NCBI GenBank assembly: GCA_965205685.1
Contig: OZ242174.1
Coordinates: 372,001-436,000, forward strand
Direction of reading: 5' to 3'
Source of the DNA: WTFY01 sp965205685
GTDB lineage: Bacteria; Pseudomonadota; Gammaproteobacteria; UBA4575
DNA: 64,000 bases
The notes below the pieces were generated by a model, which saw only the letters and a program-made list of their open reading frames with translations, had not been told where the DNA came from and did no database searches. The translations under genes and the position numbers were made by a program. Position 1 is the stretch's first letter. Each line of letters starts with the position of its first letter. Below, piece by piece: positions 34,455-42,346 of this stretch.

Positions 34455-35312
34455 TCAGTTTCGAGCATTCGCGGCCTGCGACTGGATGCCTCTTGCCTTG
34501 CCGGCCTCGCACAGCAGTGTTTCCAACGGTGGCAGGTCGTTGTCCCATTCGATCAGCGTCGGGATGGACAAGGTTTTTTTCGTGATCTGCCGGTACAGTT
34601 CCCAGACGGGATCGGACACCCGATTGTTGTGGGCATCGAGCAGGTACTCGCCCTTGTGCTCGAACCCTGCAAGATGAATTTCGGCTACCCGATCGAGCGG
34701 AATGTTCTCAATGTACTCTACGGCATCGGTGCCGTTGTTGTAGTGGCTCACGTGGATGTTGTTCAGATCCAGCAGGATTTGGCTGCCGGACTCTTCTGCC
34801 ACGGTCGCCAGGAATTCCCACTCATTCAGTTCGGAGGCGGCAAACTCCAGGTAGCTTGAGACGTTCTCCACCACCAGGGTGGTCTCAAGATAGTCCTGGA
34901 TGTTGCGGATGCGCCGGCTGACGTGATGCACTGCCTCCTCGGTATAGGGTAGGGGCAACAGGTCATGGGCATGATGGGATTGATACGAAGTCCAGCACAG
35001 GTGATCGGAGATATGCATGGGTTCGAGTTCTCTGGCAAGTGTCTTGATCTTGTCCAGGTAGGTGAAATCGAGGGGGTCGGTGCCGCCCAAGGACATGCCG
35101 ACGCAATGCAGGCTGACCGGATAATGTTCTCGGATCAGATAGGCTTGCTGCCGGGCGTAGCCCCCGTCGCACAGGTGGTTGTCGGTCAGCAGCTCGAAGA
35201 AATCGAGGTTGGGGCGGGTTTCAATGATTTCCTTGACATGCGGGGAGCGAAGCCCCACTCCGGTCCTTGGAGTGCAGGGCTTTGCCGGATCCTGTAGCGG
35301 ATCGCATCCCAT
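34455..35312 (-). CDS. bufB: BufB, MNIO-family (DUF692) multinuclear iron oxidase
   Basis: 285 residues of the DUF692/MNIO family, TIM-barrel enzymes with two or three irons that convert cysteines of a peptide to 5-thiooxazoles. Metal-ligand segments are visible: HCVGMSLGG, SDHLCW, VVENVSSYLE, LLDLNNIHVSHYN, EIHLAGFEH and a late EWDNDLP. It acts on the peptide encoded immediately upstream (bufA, 15-base gap). Members of this family make copper-binding bufferins, so a copper-stress role is inferred. Confidence 0.93.
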   Translation of the reverse strand: MGCDPLQDPAKPCTPRTGVGLRSPHVKEIIETRPNLDFFELLTDNHLCDGGYARQQAYLIREHYPVSLHCVGMSLGGTDPLDFTYLDKIKTLARELEPMHISDHLCWTSYQSHHAHDLLPLPYTEEAVHHVSRRIRNIQDYLETTLVVENVSSYLEFAASELNEWEFLATVAEESGSQILLDLNNIHVSHYNNGTDAVEYIENIPLDRVAEIHLAGFEHKGEYLLDAHNNRVSDPVWELYRQITKKTLSIPTLIEWDNDLPPLETLLCEAGKARGIQSQAANARN

Positions 35313-35327
35313 CCCGGCGGGTCCGGG

Positions 35328-35615
35328 TTACTTGGCAGGTTTGACAGCCTTGACTAGGCCACCGATCTTGGCGCAGGTGCCTTCCGGCAGATAGACCCAC
35401 TCATGCTCGGAGTTGTCCTCGGTGGCCTGTCCTGCACACTTGTGCTTGCCATCGAAGGAGCCGCAATCGTTCATGCCGGCCTTGGCAACCCCCGCACATT
35501 TTTCCCAGTTTTTCGGGGCATCCGGGACACCGGCCAAGGCATTGTTGGCGGCAAGGCCTGCGCCGATGGCAAAAATTCCCGCGATGGTGGATCGAAGTAT
35601 GGTTTGTTTTTTCAT
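35328..35615 (-). CDS. bufA1: BufA1-type bufferin precursor (DUF2282)
   Basis: 95 residues: a signal peptide (STIAGIFAIGAGLAANNALA) and a mature part with four cysteines in the DUF2282 arrangement (NWEKCAGVAKAG, MNDCGS, KHKCAGQATEDN, EGTCAKIGG). This is the ribosomally made, post-translationally modified metallophore; the cysteines are the targets of BufB, and the product binds copper in the periplasm. A GGAGACC ribosome site precedes the ATG. It is the first gene of the operon, whose promoter should lie in the 35616-35830 gap shared with divergent higBA. Confidence 0.92.
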   Translation of the reverse strand: MKKQTILRSTIAGIFAIGAGLAANNALAGVPDAPKNWEKCAGVAKAGMNDCGSFDGKHKCAGQATEDNSEHEWVYLPEGTCAKIGGLVKAVKPAK

Positions 35616-35832
35616 GAGACTGGTCTCCTTGGTTATGGGGATATGTTGGACACGACACTGCTTCAGTGGCCAATGAATGTTTGGACAGGTGATCGGGTAT
35701 TTAGTTGCACACTCCCGCAGTCAGATGAATCCCTCCGCAGACTTGGGTGCGCGACCTGCACCCGGATTCACACCAAAGCAAAGGATTCTGAATGCGGCTT
35801 GTGTTAGTCCCATATTGGGACTATACTTGGGC

Positions 35833-36135
35833 ATGAGAATAATTGCTTTGTCAGCACTTAAGGCATTTTGGGGGAAAAACCCCCAGCATTCAGATGCAAC
35901 CGACCCTGTACTGGCCTGGTACCGATATGCACTGAAAGCAGACTGGAAAACCCCTGCAGATGTAAAACGGGATTTTGGAAATGCCAGTATCCTGAAGGAT
36001 GGCAGGGTCGTTTTTAACATTGCCGGCAACAAGTACCGGTTGGTCGTATGGATCAACTACGCCTATCAGGTGGTTTATATCCTCTTCATAGGCACTCATG
36101 ACGAGTATGACAAAATTGACGCGCAGACGATTTGA
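35833..36135 (+). CDS. higB: HigB-family toxin (type II toxin-antitoxin)
   Basis: 100 residues, starting MRIIALSALKAFW. The HigB/RelE-like fold is evident (WYRYALKADWKTPADVKRDF, then VFNIAGNKYRLVVWINYAYQ and ILFIGTHDEYDKID). It is a ribosome-dependent mRNA interferase controlled by the antitoxin encoded next. The stop overlaps the first possible antitoxin ATG (TGATG), giving the usual toxin-first order of higBA. Confidence 0.94.
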   Translation: MRIIALSALKAFWGKNPQHSDATDPVLAWYRYALKADWKTPADVKRDFGNASILKDGRVVFNIAGNKYRLVVWINYAYQVVYILFIGTHDEYDKIDAQTI

Positions 36136-36521
36136 TGCTGGAGATAAAAGCCGTGAATATCAAGCCCATTAAAACCGATGCCGATTACCGCAGGGCACTC
36201 AAGGAGATTGAGAAGCTGATGCTGGCCACTCCGGATTCGCCGGATGGGGAAAGACTGGATATCCTGGCTACACTCGTCGAAGCCTACGAAAGCAAACACT
36301 ACCCGCTGGAGATGCCGGACCCTGTGGAAGCCATCAAATTTGAGATGGAAAGAAAAGGTCTTACGGTCAAGGATCTTGAGCCGATGATTGGCAAAAGTAA
36401 CCGGGTGTACGAAATCCTGAACCGCAAGCGTTCCCTCACGCTCAAGATGATTTGGAAGTTGCATCATGAACTAGGCATACCGGCGGAATCACTGATCAAG
36501 CCTCCGCAAGCACATGCCTAG
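36135..36521 (+). CDS. higA: HigA-family antitoxin
   Basis: About 128 residues. The N-terminal NIKPIKTDADYRRALKEIEK motif and the C-terminal helix-turn-helix (GLTVKDLEPMIGKSNRVYEI, LTLKMIWKLHHELGIP) are diagnostic of the helix-turn-helix antitoxin of HigB toxins. It neutralises the toxin and represses the promoter. An in-frame GTG at 36153 giving MNIKPIK may be the true start. Confidence 0.93.
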   Translation: MLEIKAVNIKPIKTDADYRRALKEIEKLMLATPDSPDGERLDILATLVEAYESKHYPLEMPDPVEAIKFEMERKGLTVKDLEPMIGKSNRVYEILNRKRSLTLKMIWKLHHELGIPAESLIKPPQAHA

Positions 36522-36587
36522 CCTGACCCGAAAAACCGAAACAACCCGGGGTTCGCTTTATTCTTGATTCCGGTCCGGGGTCCCGGC

Positions 36588-37922
36588 ATGAATGGTCCCA
36601 TGCCGGACACCCCCAAACCCTGGCCCCGCCTGATCGCCTTCGTCGATATGGATGCCTTTTTCGCTTCCATCGAGCAGCGCGACCACCCCGAATACCGGGG
36701 TCGCCCAATTGGCATCACCAACGGCCTGACCGGTACCTGCCTCATCACCTGCTCGTATGAAGCCAGGGCCTACGGCATCGGCATCGGCACGCGCCTGAAA
36801 AAGGCCAGGGTCCTGTGTCCGGAGATCATCCGGGTCCCGGCGCACCCCGAGCGCTATGCCGAGGTCTCCACTCAGATCATGGTCGCCCTGCAAAACATCA
36901 CCCCGGACGTCGAGGTTTTTTCCGTCGATGAAGCGTTCCTCGATCTCACCCGTTGCCAGGGGTACTGGAACAAGCCCCCCGAGGTCATGGGACAGATGAT
37001 CAAAGAACTCGTACACGCGGTCTCGGGGCTGGGCTGTACCGTGGGCATCAGCGGTGACAAGACCACTGCCAAGTATGCCGCCAAGCGCAAAAAACCGAAC
37101 GGTTTGGCCATCATCCCGCCCTGGGAGGCCCGCGTACGGCTCAAGGACGTGCCGGTCACCGAGCTCTGCGGGATCAACCGGGGTATCGCCTCGTTTTTGG
37201 CACAGCGTGGGGCACTGACCTGCGGGCAGGTGGCAAGCCTGCCGATCAGCGTGCTGGGCAAGCGTTTCGGCAACCCGGGCCGGCGCATCTGGCAGATGTG
37301 CCGCGGCGAGGACTCCGCCCCGGTGGAGACCAAGATCGCCGCCCCCAAGAGCCTGGGGCACGGCAAGATCATGCCGCCCAATACCACCGAGCGCGATGTC
37401 ATCCGCATGTACCTGGTGCACATGGCCGAGAAGCTGGGCGCGCGAATGCGCCAGCACGCCCTGGTGGCACAGCGGTACCTGGTCGGGCTTCGCACCCGGG
37501 ACGGCTGGATTGGCAGCCATCATTTCAGGACGAAGCTGCCGACCAATGACAGCCGGGCGGTCATCGAGCTGTGCAAGCAGATGCTGTGCGACTACTGGCA
37601 GGGTGAAGGGGTGTTCCAGGTGCAGGTATCCGCCCTGGACCCGCGCCCGGCGAAGGGCCAGCAGGAACTATTTACAGAGGAGATGGACCCTCCGGATCGG
37701 CTGAACCGGGTCATGGATGCGATCAATGACCACTACGGGGAGTTCACCCTGATGCGCGCGAGCCTGTTGCACCGCTCGGATATGCCGAACGTGATCGCAC
37801 CGGCCTGGAAGCCCTACGGGCATCGCCAGACGATCGTGCCGACCGTGGAACAGAAAAAGGGCAGGGGCGAGACTGCATTGATGCGTGCTCCGACGTGGCC
37901 GGACTGCACATCGCAGCATTGA
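36588..37922 (+). CDS. Y-family DNA polymerase (DinB/UmuC superfamily)
   Basis: About 444 residues. The catalytic core is intact: FVDMDAFFASIEQRDHPEYRGRP (first Asp), SYEARAYGIGIGTRLKKA and FSVDEAFLDLT (Asp-Glu), then the palm and HhH region (LGCTVGISGDKTTAKYAA), the little-finger domain and a DRLNRVMDAIND-type end. It carries out error-prone bypass of DNA lesions. The N-terminal extension and length differ from the broken dinB at 48.5-49.9 kb, so the two are not recent duplicates. Start chosen at MNGPMPDTPKPW; an ATG four codons later is possible. Confidence 0.9.
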   Translation: MNGPMPDTPKPWPRLIAFVDMDAFFASIEQRDHPEYRGRPIGITNGLTGTCLITCSYEARAYGIGIGTRLKKARVLCPEIIRVPAHPERYAEVSTQIMVALQNITPDVEVFSVDEAFLDLTRCQGYWNKPPEVMGQMIKELVHAVSGLGCTVGISGDKTTAKYAAKRKKPNGLAIIPPWEARVRLKDVPVTELCGINRGIASFLAQRGALTCGQVASLPISVLGKRFGNPGRRIWQMCRGEDSAPVETKIAAPKSLGHGKIMPPNTTERDVIRMYLVHMAEKLGARMRQHALVAQRYLVGLRTRDGWIGSHHFRTKLPTNDSRAVIELCKQMLCDYWQGEGVFQVQVSALDPRPAKGQQELFTEEMDPPDRLNRVMDAINDHYGEFTLMRASLLHRSDMPNVIAPAWKPYGHRQTIVPTVEQKKGRGETALMRAPTWPDCTSQH

Positions 37923-38009
37923 ATGCCAAGCCCCGGTTTCAGGCACCGGTCCGGCGCGGGCGACTCACCGCATGCCGAACCGGACCTGAAAGCTTGGTTC
38001 CCTGTATGA

Positions 38010-40547
38010 CTACCAGCTCAGGGTGCCCTGCAGCATGACGCTGTGGCTGACGGCACCGATTACCGGGCGGTCGTGTACGCCTTCCAGGCTCATCCTCAGC
38101 GCGGTGCCGACGTCAAAGCTTCCGCCAAGACTCAGGCGCCTGCCCCCCTCGCCATCCACCGACAGGTCGGTGTAGGGGGTGAGCACGCCCTGCAGACCGT
38201 TCCATCCGTTGGCCACCATGCCGTAGGCGATGCGGGTATTCAGGTGTTCCCTCGCCGCGCGGGTCGACTCCAGTGCCTCGGCCACGTTGGACTCCCACAG
38301 TTGCTGGGCGCCGGCGGTCGTTGGACCAATGACCGGGCGGATGCTGAGGGCCAGTCCCAGCCCCGAAGTGCCGGGGTCAAGCCGCACCAGCCCGCTGAAG
38401 CCCCACTCATCGTAATCATCACTGTGGTCGAGCAAGGTATGGGCGCGGCCTTCCACGGTCAGCCCGGACTCCGGATTGAAGTACCGCATGGAGGCACCGG
38501 TCTCGATGCTCGAGCCGGTATCGCCGTCGCCGCCGTCATGGCGCACGCCAAGCTCGAGTGCAGGCGTGAAGGTCGCTCCCGAGGCCAGCTGTTTGACATG
38601 GCTGCCCTCGATCAGCAGGCGATGGCGGTTGGCGTTGAGGTCCATGCTCTCTAGCGTCCCGGAGCCATCGACGTCGGCCCAGGTGAACGCGCTCTCGGCC
38701 TTCAGACGCAGGCTCATGCTGCCGTCCGCACTGGCCATCAGGGGTCCACTGACCCCGGCTGCCACCATCTGCTGGGTCAGGTCGCTGTCCTCTTCATCCA
38801 CTGCCGAATCGTTGACCTCGATCTCTCCCCAGCCGTAACCGGCCGTGGCCCACAGGGTCAGGTCTCCTGCTCCCTGCCAGCCGACGTAGGGGTTGATGCT
38901 CGTCAGGGTGGTCTTGGACTTGCCATCGACGTTGCTGGAGTCCGTGTAATCCACCGAACCCTGAGCCCATTGCAGCGAGACCCCGGCGAGCAGGTCCGTG
39001 CTGAGACGGGTATCCCAGCCGAGGTTGGCACTGACCACATCGCCATCGTAGCGAAGCGAGTCGCTGTCACCGCCATCAAAGTCCCGGTACCCTCCGGTGC
39101 CCCACAACGTGGACTGGCTGGTGCCCCCGCCGGCTCCCGCAAGCGGCATAACGAAGGAGGAGTTCGCCAACATGCGAGCCGGGTTGAGGTTACCCGCACC
39201 CAGGGATCTTCCGTTGTTCATCAGGGCATCGTAGAGCGAGGAGGCCCCGGCGAGGCTGTAGCCTTGTGCAGGCGGGGTTCCGGAATGTGCCTGCTCGATG
39301 CGACTGGACACCGCATCCACGGTGCTCGCCGTCATCGCCCGCATGACCTGCGGCAGAACGTCCTCGATGGCGAGGTTCTGGCGTGCCGCCACGACCCCGG
39401 GGTCGCTCAGGTAGAACCCTGAGCCGATCACGATCCGGCTTGGCGGACCCATGCCTGTCGGCTGGAATTCGAACTGGCGCGCATAACCCACCTTGGGGAT
39501 GTCCGCGCTGTCGCTGGCATCCGAGGGGTCATCGAAGTAGTACTCCACGAAGCCGCCTTCCGGGCTGCTGGCCGCTGCCGCAAGCACCTGCGGCAGGACG
39601 AGTTCGCCGGTGACCGCATCGCGCACGGTCGGAACCAGCGGGCGCAGTTCGTAACGGTCCGGAAATGCGCCGTGGATCAGGATGATGTTGGTTGTAAGAT
39701 CCAGCACATAGAGGTACACGGAGCCGTGTCGCCAGGGCCCGTTCGGGTCACGCATGGCGATCTTGGCCTTGGAGACGCCAACCCGGCCTTCGGCCCTGCG
39801 CGCTTCACCAAAGTACGTGGCCGCCTCGTAAACAAATTCCTTCAGGCTTTCGCGATCCACCACGTCAGCGGCCGTCACGGCCGGGTCGCCGTAATCGATC
39901 TGTTCCTGTTCCGTGTGCGCACGGCGAAGATCGAATCCTGCCAGCAGGATGATCGGGTCCGGACGGCGCGCAGTCTTGTAGACGCTGGCATAGCCCTTGG
40001 CCCCCGGGATGCCCGGTCGCTGACCGACCGGAGCGGTCGCATCAAACGCGGCATGCGGTTCGTCCAGCAGGGTGCGAAGGATGGCCTGCGGGTTGGCCAG
40101 ATCGGCAGGGTCGACGTCAAGTGATGTCAGGATTTCTGCAAGGATCGCCCGGTTGAGACGCCTGCCCGACAGTGTCATGTCCCGGGTGTGCACGAATATC
40201 CGGCCGTCGAGCGTGAGTTGCACCAGGTAGGTCGAACCGGATTGCCAGGGGCCCCCGTCCTGTCGAATCAGGCATGCGAAGTAGTAGGCTTGCGAGACGC
40301 TTTGCTGGGACACTTGCTTGAATTGCCCGCTTGCCTCCCGTGCGAAGTCCATCAGGCTGGCAGTGCCGGCCTGTACCTGCTGTGCGGTCACCTGCGGGTC
40401 CGCGATCGGGGTCACCCCCGGTGTCTGGGGACAGGCTTCGTGCATCTGCGCCGAAGCGGTTTGTGTGACAGGCAAGATGATGGTCAACACCATCAGGCTG
40501 AGTCCCAGCATTATCGATGCCGGGGTGGGCAATGCGTTGGATTTCAT
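38010..40547 (-). CDS. Autotransporter with N-terminal Cache-type sensor domains
   Basis: 845 residues. A signal peptide (LSLMVLTIILPVTQTASA) is followed by repeated Cache-like modules: YYFACLIRQDGGPWQSGSTY (about 90-120), AMRDPNGPWRHGSVYLYV (about 275-300), then GGFVEYYFDDPSD, KVGYARQFEF and IGSGFYLSDPG (about 340-400). A helical linker precedes a C-terminal barrel of about 350 residues ending in W (LQGTLSW). Cache domains normally bind small ligands in the periplasm, on receptors. Here they would be carried by a secreted surface protein, which is unusual. The barrel has Gly/Asp-rich turns like the other two autotransporters (VRHDGGDGDTG). An ATG follows GTG by one codon. Confidence 0.85.
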   Translation of the reverse strand: MKSNALPTPASIMLGLSLMVLTIILPVTQTASAQMHEACPQTPGVTPIADPQVTAQQVQAGTASLMDFAREASGQFKQVSQQSVSQAYYFACLIRQDGGPWQSGSTYLVQLTLDGRIFVHTRDMTLSGRRLNRAILAEILTSLDVDPADLANPQAILRTLLDEPHAAFDATAPVGQRPGIPGAKGYASVYKTARRPDPIILLAGFDLRRAHTEQEQIDYGDPAVTAADVVDRESLKEFVYEAATYFGEARRAEGRVGVSKAKIAMRDPNGPWRHGSVYLYVLDLTTNIILIHGAFPDRYELRPLVPTVRDAVTGELVLPQVLAAAASSPEGGFVEYYFDDPSDASDSADIPKVGYARQFEFQPTGMGPPSRIVIGSGFYLSDPGVVAARQNLAIEDVLPQVMRAMTASTVDAVSSRIEQAHSGTPPAQGYSLAGASSLYDALMNNGRSLGAGNLNPARMLANSSFVMPLAGAGGGTSQSTLWGTGGYRDFDGGDSDSLRYDGDVVSANLGWDTRLSTDLLAGVSLQWAQGSVDYTDSSNVDGKSKTTLTSINPYVGWQGAGDLTLWATAGYGWGEIEVNDSAVDEEDSDLTQQMVAAGVSGPLMASADGSMSLRLKAESAFTWADVDGSGTLESMDLNANRHRLLIEGSHVKQLASGATFTPALELGVRHDGGDGDTGSSIETGASMRYFNPESGLTVEGRAHTLLDHSDDYDEWGFSGLVRLDPGTSGLGLALSIRPVIGPTTAGAQQLWESNVAEALESTRAAREHLNTRIAYGMVANGWNGLQGVLTPYTDLSVDGEGGRRLSLGGSFDVGTALRMSLEGVHDRPVIGAVSHSVMLQGTLSW

Positions 40548-40788
40548 CACGCGAGGGCTCCCTGCTTGTATCGTTATTCTTCTGTGTCGTGTGCCGACTT
40601 GGGGGTTGTAATTAGTTAGTAGTGGTCAGCCCCGGCATTATGGCCTTTGGGAGGCATTGCGTCAAAACCCGGGGACCTGCAGACAGCACGGATTCGGGCC
40701 CTAGCGCTGCTTTGCGGGATCATTCATTTTGAAGGTTTGACGCGAATCAAGGTCCTCTCCAGACACTGGAAAAAATTCATTTTCATGC

Positions 40789-40817
40789 CTTGAAATCATT
40801 TTTTTTCGTCCCTATCT
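40789..40817 (+). promoter_or_regulatory. Sigma32 (heat-shock) promoter of hsp20
   Basis: CTTGAAA at 40789-40795, 14 bases, then CCCTATCT at 40810-40817: an excellent fit to the sigma32 pattern CTTGAAA-N11-16-CCCCATNT. It is about 40 bases before the hsp20 start. The rest of the 308-base gap shared with the divergent autotransporter gene shows no other clear element. Confidence 0.8.
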
Positions 40818-40855
40818 ATTCGGTATCTACAACGAATTTTTACTGGAGGTACAAA

Positions 40856-41296
40856 ATGGTGTTAGCAAGAAGGATTTACCACAACCCGTGGGATGCCATG
40901 CGTGAATTTCGCGGCGAGTTGGACCGCATGCTCGGCGCGCACTCGCAAGGCGAGGACGACACGGCCACCAACTGGGTGCCGCCGATCGACATCCAGGAAA
41001 CGGAGGCGGCCTACGAGGTCAGCGCGGACCTGCCCGGGGTGGACTCGAAGGATATCGAGATCTCCCTCGAGGGCGGGGTATTGACGATCCAGGGCCAGCG
41101 CGAGACCGAGAGCCGCGACGAAGGCCAGGGCTATGCACGAACGGAGCGCTTTTACGGAAGCTTCTTTCGCCGCTTCACGCTGCCGGATACGGCCGATGGC
41201 GAGAACATCTCTGCCCGGACCGACCAGGGTGTGCTTAAGCTTCACGTGCCGAAAAAGGAGAAGGCCCTGCCGAAGAAAATCACCGTCCAGGGATAG
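40856..41296 (+). CDS. Small heat-shock protein, Hsp20/alpha-crystallin family
   Basis: 146 residues with a TGGAGGT ribosome site. The alpha-crystallin domain covers about residues 40-140: PPIDIQETEAAYEVSADLPG, then ISLEGGVLTIQGQRE, FRRFTLPDTADGENI and GVLKLHVPKKE. It is an ATP-independent holdase that keeps unfolding proteins soluble. Its own sigma32 promoter lies just upstream. Confidence 0.95.
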   Translation: MVLARRIYHNPWDAMREFRGELDRMLGAHSQGEDDTATNWVPPIDIQETEAAYEVSADLPGVDSKDIEISLEGGVLTIQGQRETESRDEGQGYARTERFYGSFFRRFTLPDTADGENISARTDQGVLKLHVPKKEKALPKKITVQG

Positions 41297-41368
41297 GCCT
41301 GCTTCGCATCCCGCAGACGATGCGGGATGCGGAACCTTCCTGCATGAAACCTTTTGTGGTGAGCCAAG

Positions 41369-42229
41369 ATGAGTGCATCCGAACGCGCATCGCTGCCATA
41401 CTGCATGGGCAATGCCGACGACCTGCTCAAGCACGGCGTGCTGGCGGAGTACGTCCGCTGGCGCACTGACACGGGCAGCCGAGTCCGCTTTCTGGACCTC
41501 TTCGCAGGCGAACCCGAAAGCGATTCCGCCCCGGATGAGATTGTCTCGCGCATCCATGGGCTCAAGGAAAGCGCATTGTTCGAGGCCCAGCCCGAGATCG
41601 ACAAAGGCTGCTATTACGGAAGTTCAAAACTGGTTCGCCACTTGGGCCAGCGATTTGCTTCGGGCAGGATCGAGGTCTTTGGCGAAGACAAGGATCCGGA
41701 ACGCGCCCGAAGGCTCGCCGAGGACGGCCTCGCCCTGTTGCCTGAGATTCCGGACAGCAAGGACGATGCCGGTCGCCACGATGCCTACCGCTTCCTTTCG
41801 GCATACGCGGAGCATGCCGAGGCCCGGGACCTGGTGCTGATCGATCCGTTCAAGGACTTCCTTCCGGAAAAATCAGACGTCGTGGTCCCGCAGATCCGGG
41901 CGGTGGCCGAGCGCGCCGCAGTACTCCTGTTCGCCCTGAATCTCGACCCGTACAACTCGGTCGGGAAAAAGTTTGACGCATTGCTGGAGCAGCATCTCCC
42001 CGAGGCCATCATCATGACCTGCCCGCCGCTTCGCAAAAGCCCCATCGGCGGGGAGTCAGGGTTTTACGCCGATGTCGTGCTTGCCAGTCCCGTCCTTGGC
42101 GAGGAGAGTTATGAGAAGGATGCCCTGCTCACCCGCCTCGACATCTTCGCCGCACAACTGGGACAGGCGCTTGGGCTGTCGAATCGAAGCCGCTGCATGC
42201 TGAAGCCCAGAATCGTGGGCCGCAGGTAA
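41369..42229 (+). CDS. RlmJ-like SAM-dependent methyltransferase
   Basis: 286 residues. The N-terminus YCMGNADDLLKHGVLAEYVRW has the GNxxDxLKH motif of the RlmJ family (23S rRNA m6A2030 methyltransferase), then FLDLFAG as SAM motif I. A later DLVLIDPFKDFLPE stands where RlmJ has a DPPY-type catalytic motif, so the active site differs and the substrate may not be rRNA. The frame is intact and follows hsp20 by about 70 bases. I place it in the superfamily with moderate confidence. Confidence 0.65.
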   Translation: MSASERASLPYCMGNADDLLKHGVLAEYVRWRTDTGSRVRFLDLFAGEPESDSAPDEIVSRIHGLKESALFEAQPEIDKGCYYGSSKLVRHLGQRFASGRIEVFGEDKDPERARRLAEDGLALLPEIPDSKDDAGRHDAYRFLSAYAEHAEARDLVLIDPFKDFLPEKSDVVVPQIRAVAERAAVLLFALNLDPYNSVGKKFDALLEQHLPEAIIMTCPPLRKSPIGGESGFYADVVLASPVLGEESYEKDALLTRLDIFAAQLGQALGLSNRSRCMLKPRIVGRR

Positions 42230-42297
42230 AATGGCCGGCAGGCCATGATCGTCCTCTCGATCGGAAGATAGGGTGGGTGGGCCATCCATGGCATAGT

Positions 42298-42344
42298 AGC
42301 GTCACTGGTTTACCGATCGAATTATGCAGGATCAAAGTGACGCT
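42298..42344 (+). repeat. Perfect nine-base inverted repeat ending two bases before the antiporter start
   Basis: AGCGTCACT (42298-42306) and AGTGACGCT (42336-42344) are exact inverse copies with a 29-base loop. The second arm ends two bases before the ATG of the Kef-type antiporter gene. If transcribed, the arms could pair and cover the start region. No T-run is present, so it is not a terminator. Confidence 0.7.
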
Positions 42345-42346
42345 TC

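Noticed and set aside
36558..37523. 321-codon minus-strand frame opposite the Y-family polymerase gene
   Set aside because: The polymerase motifs are unambiguous on the plus strand; the minus frame is compositional.
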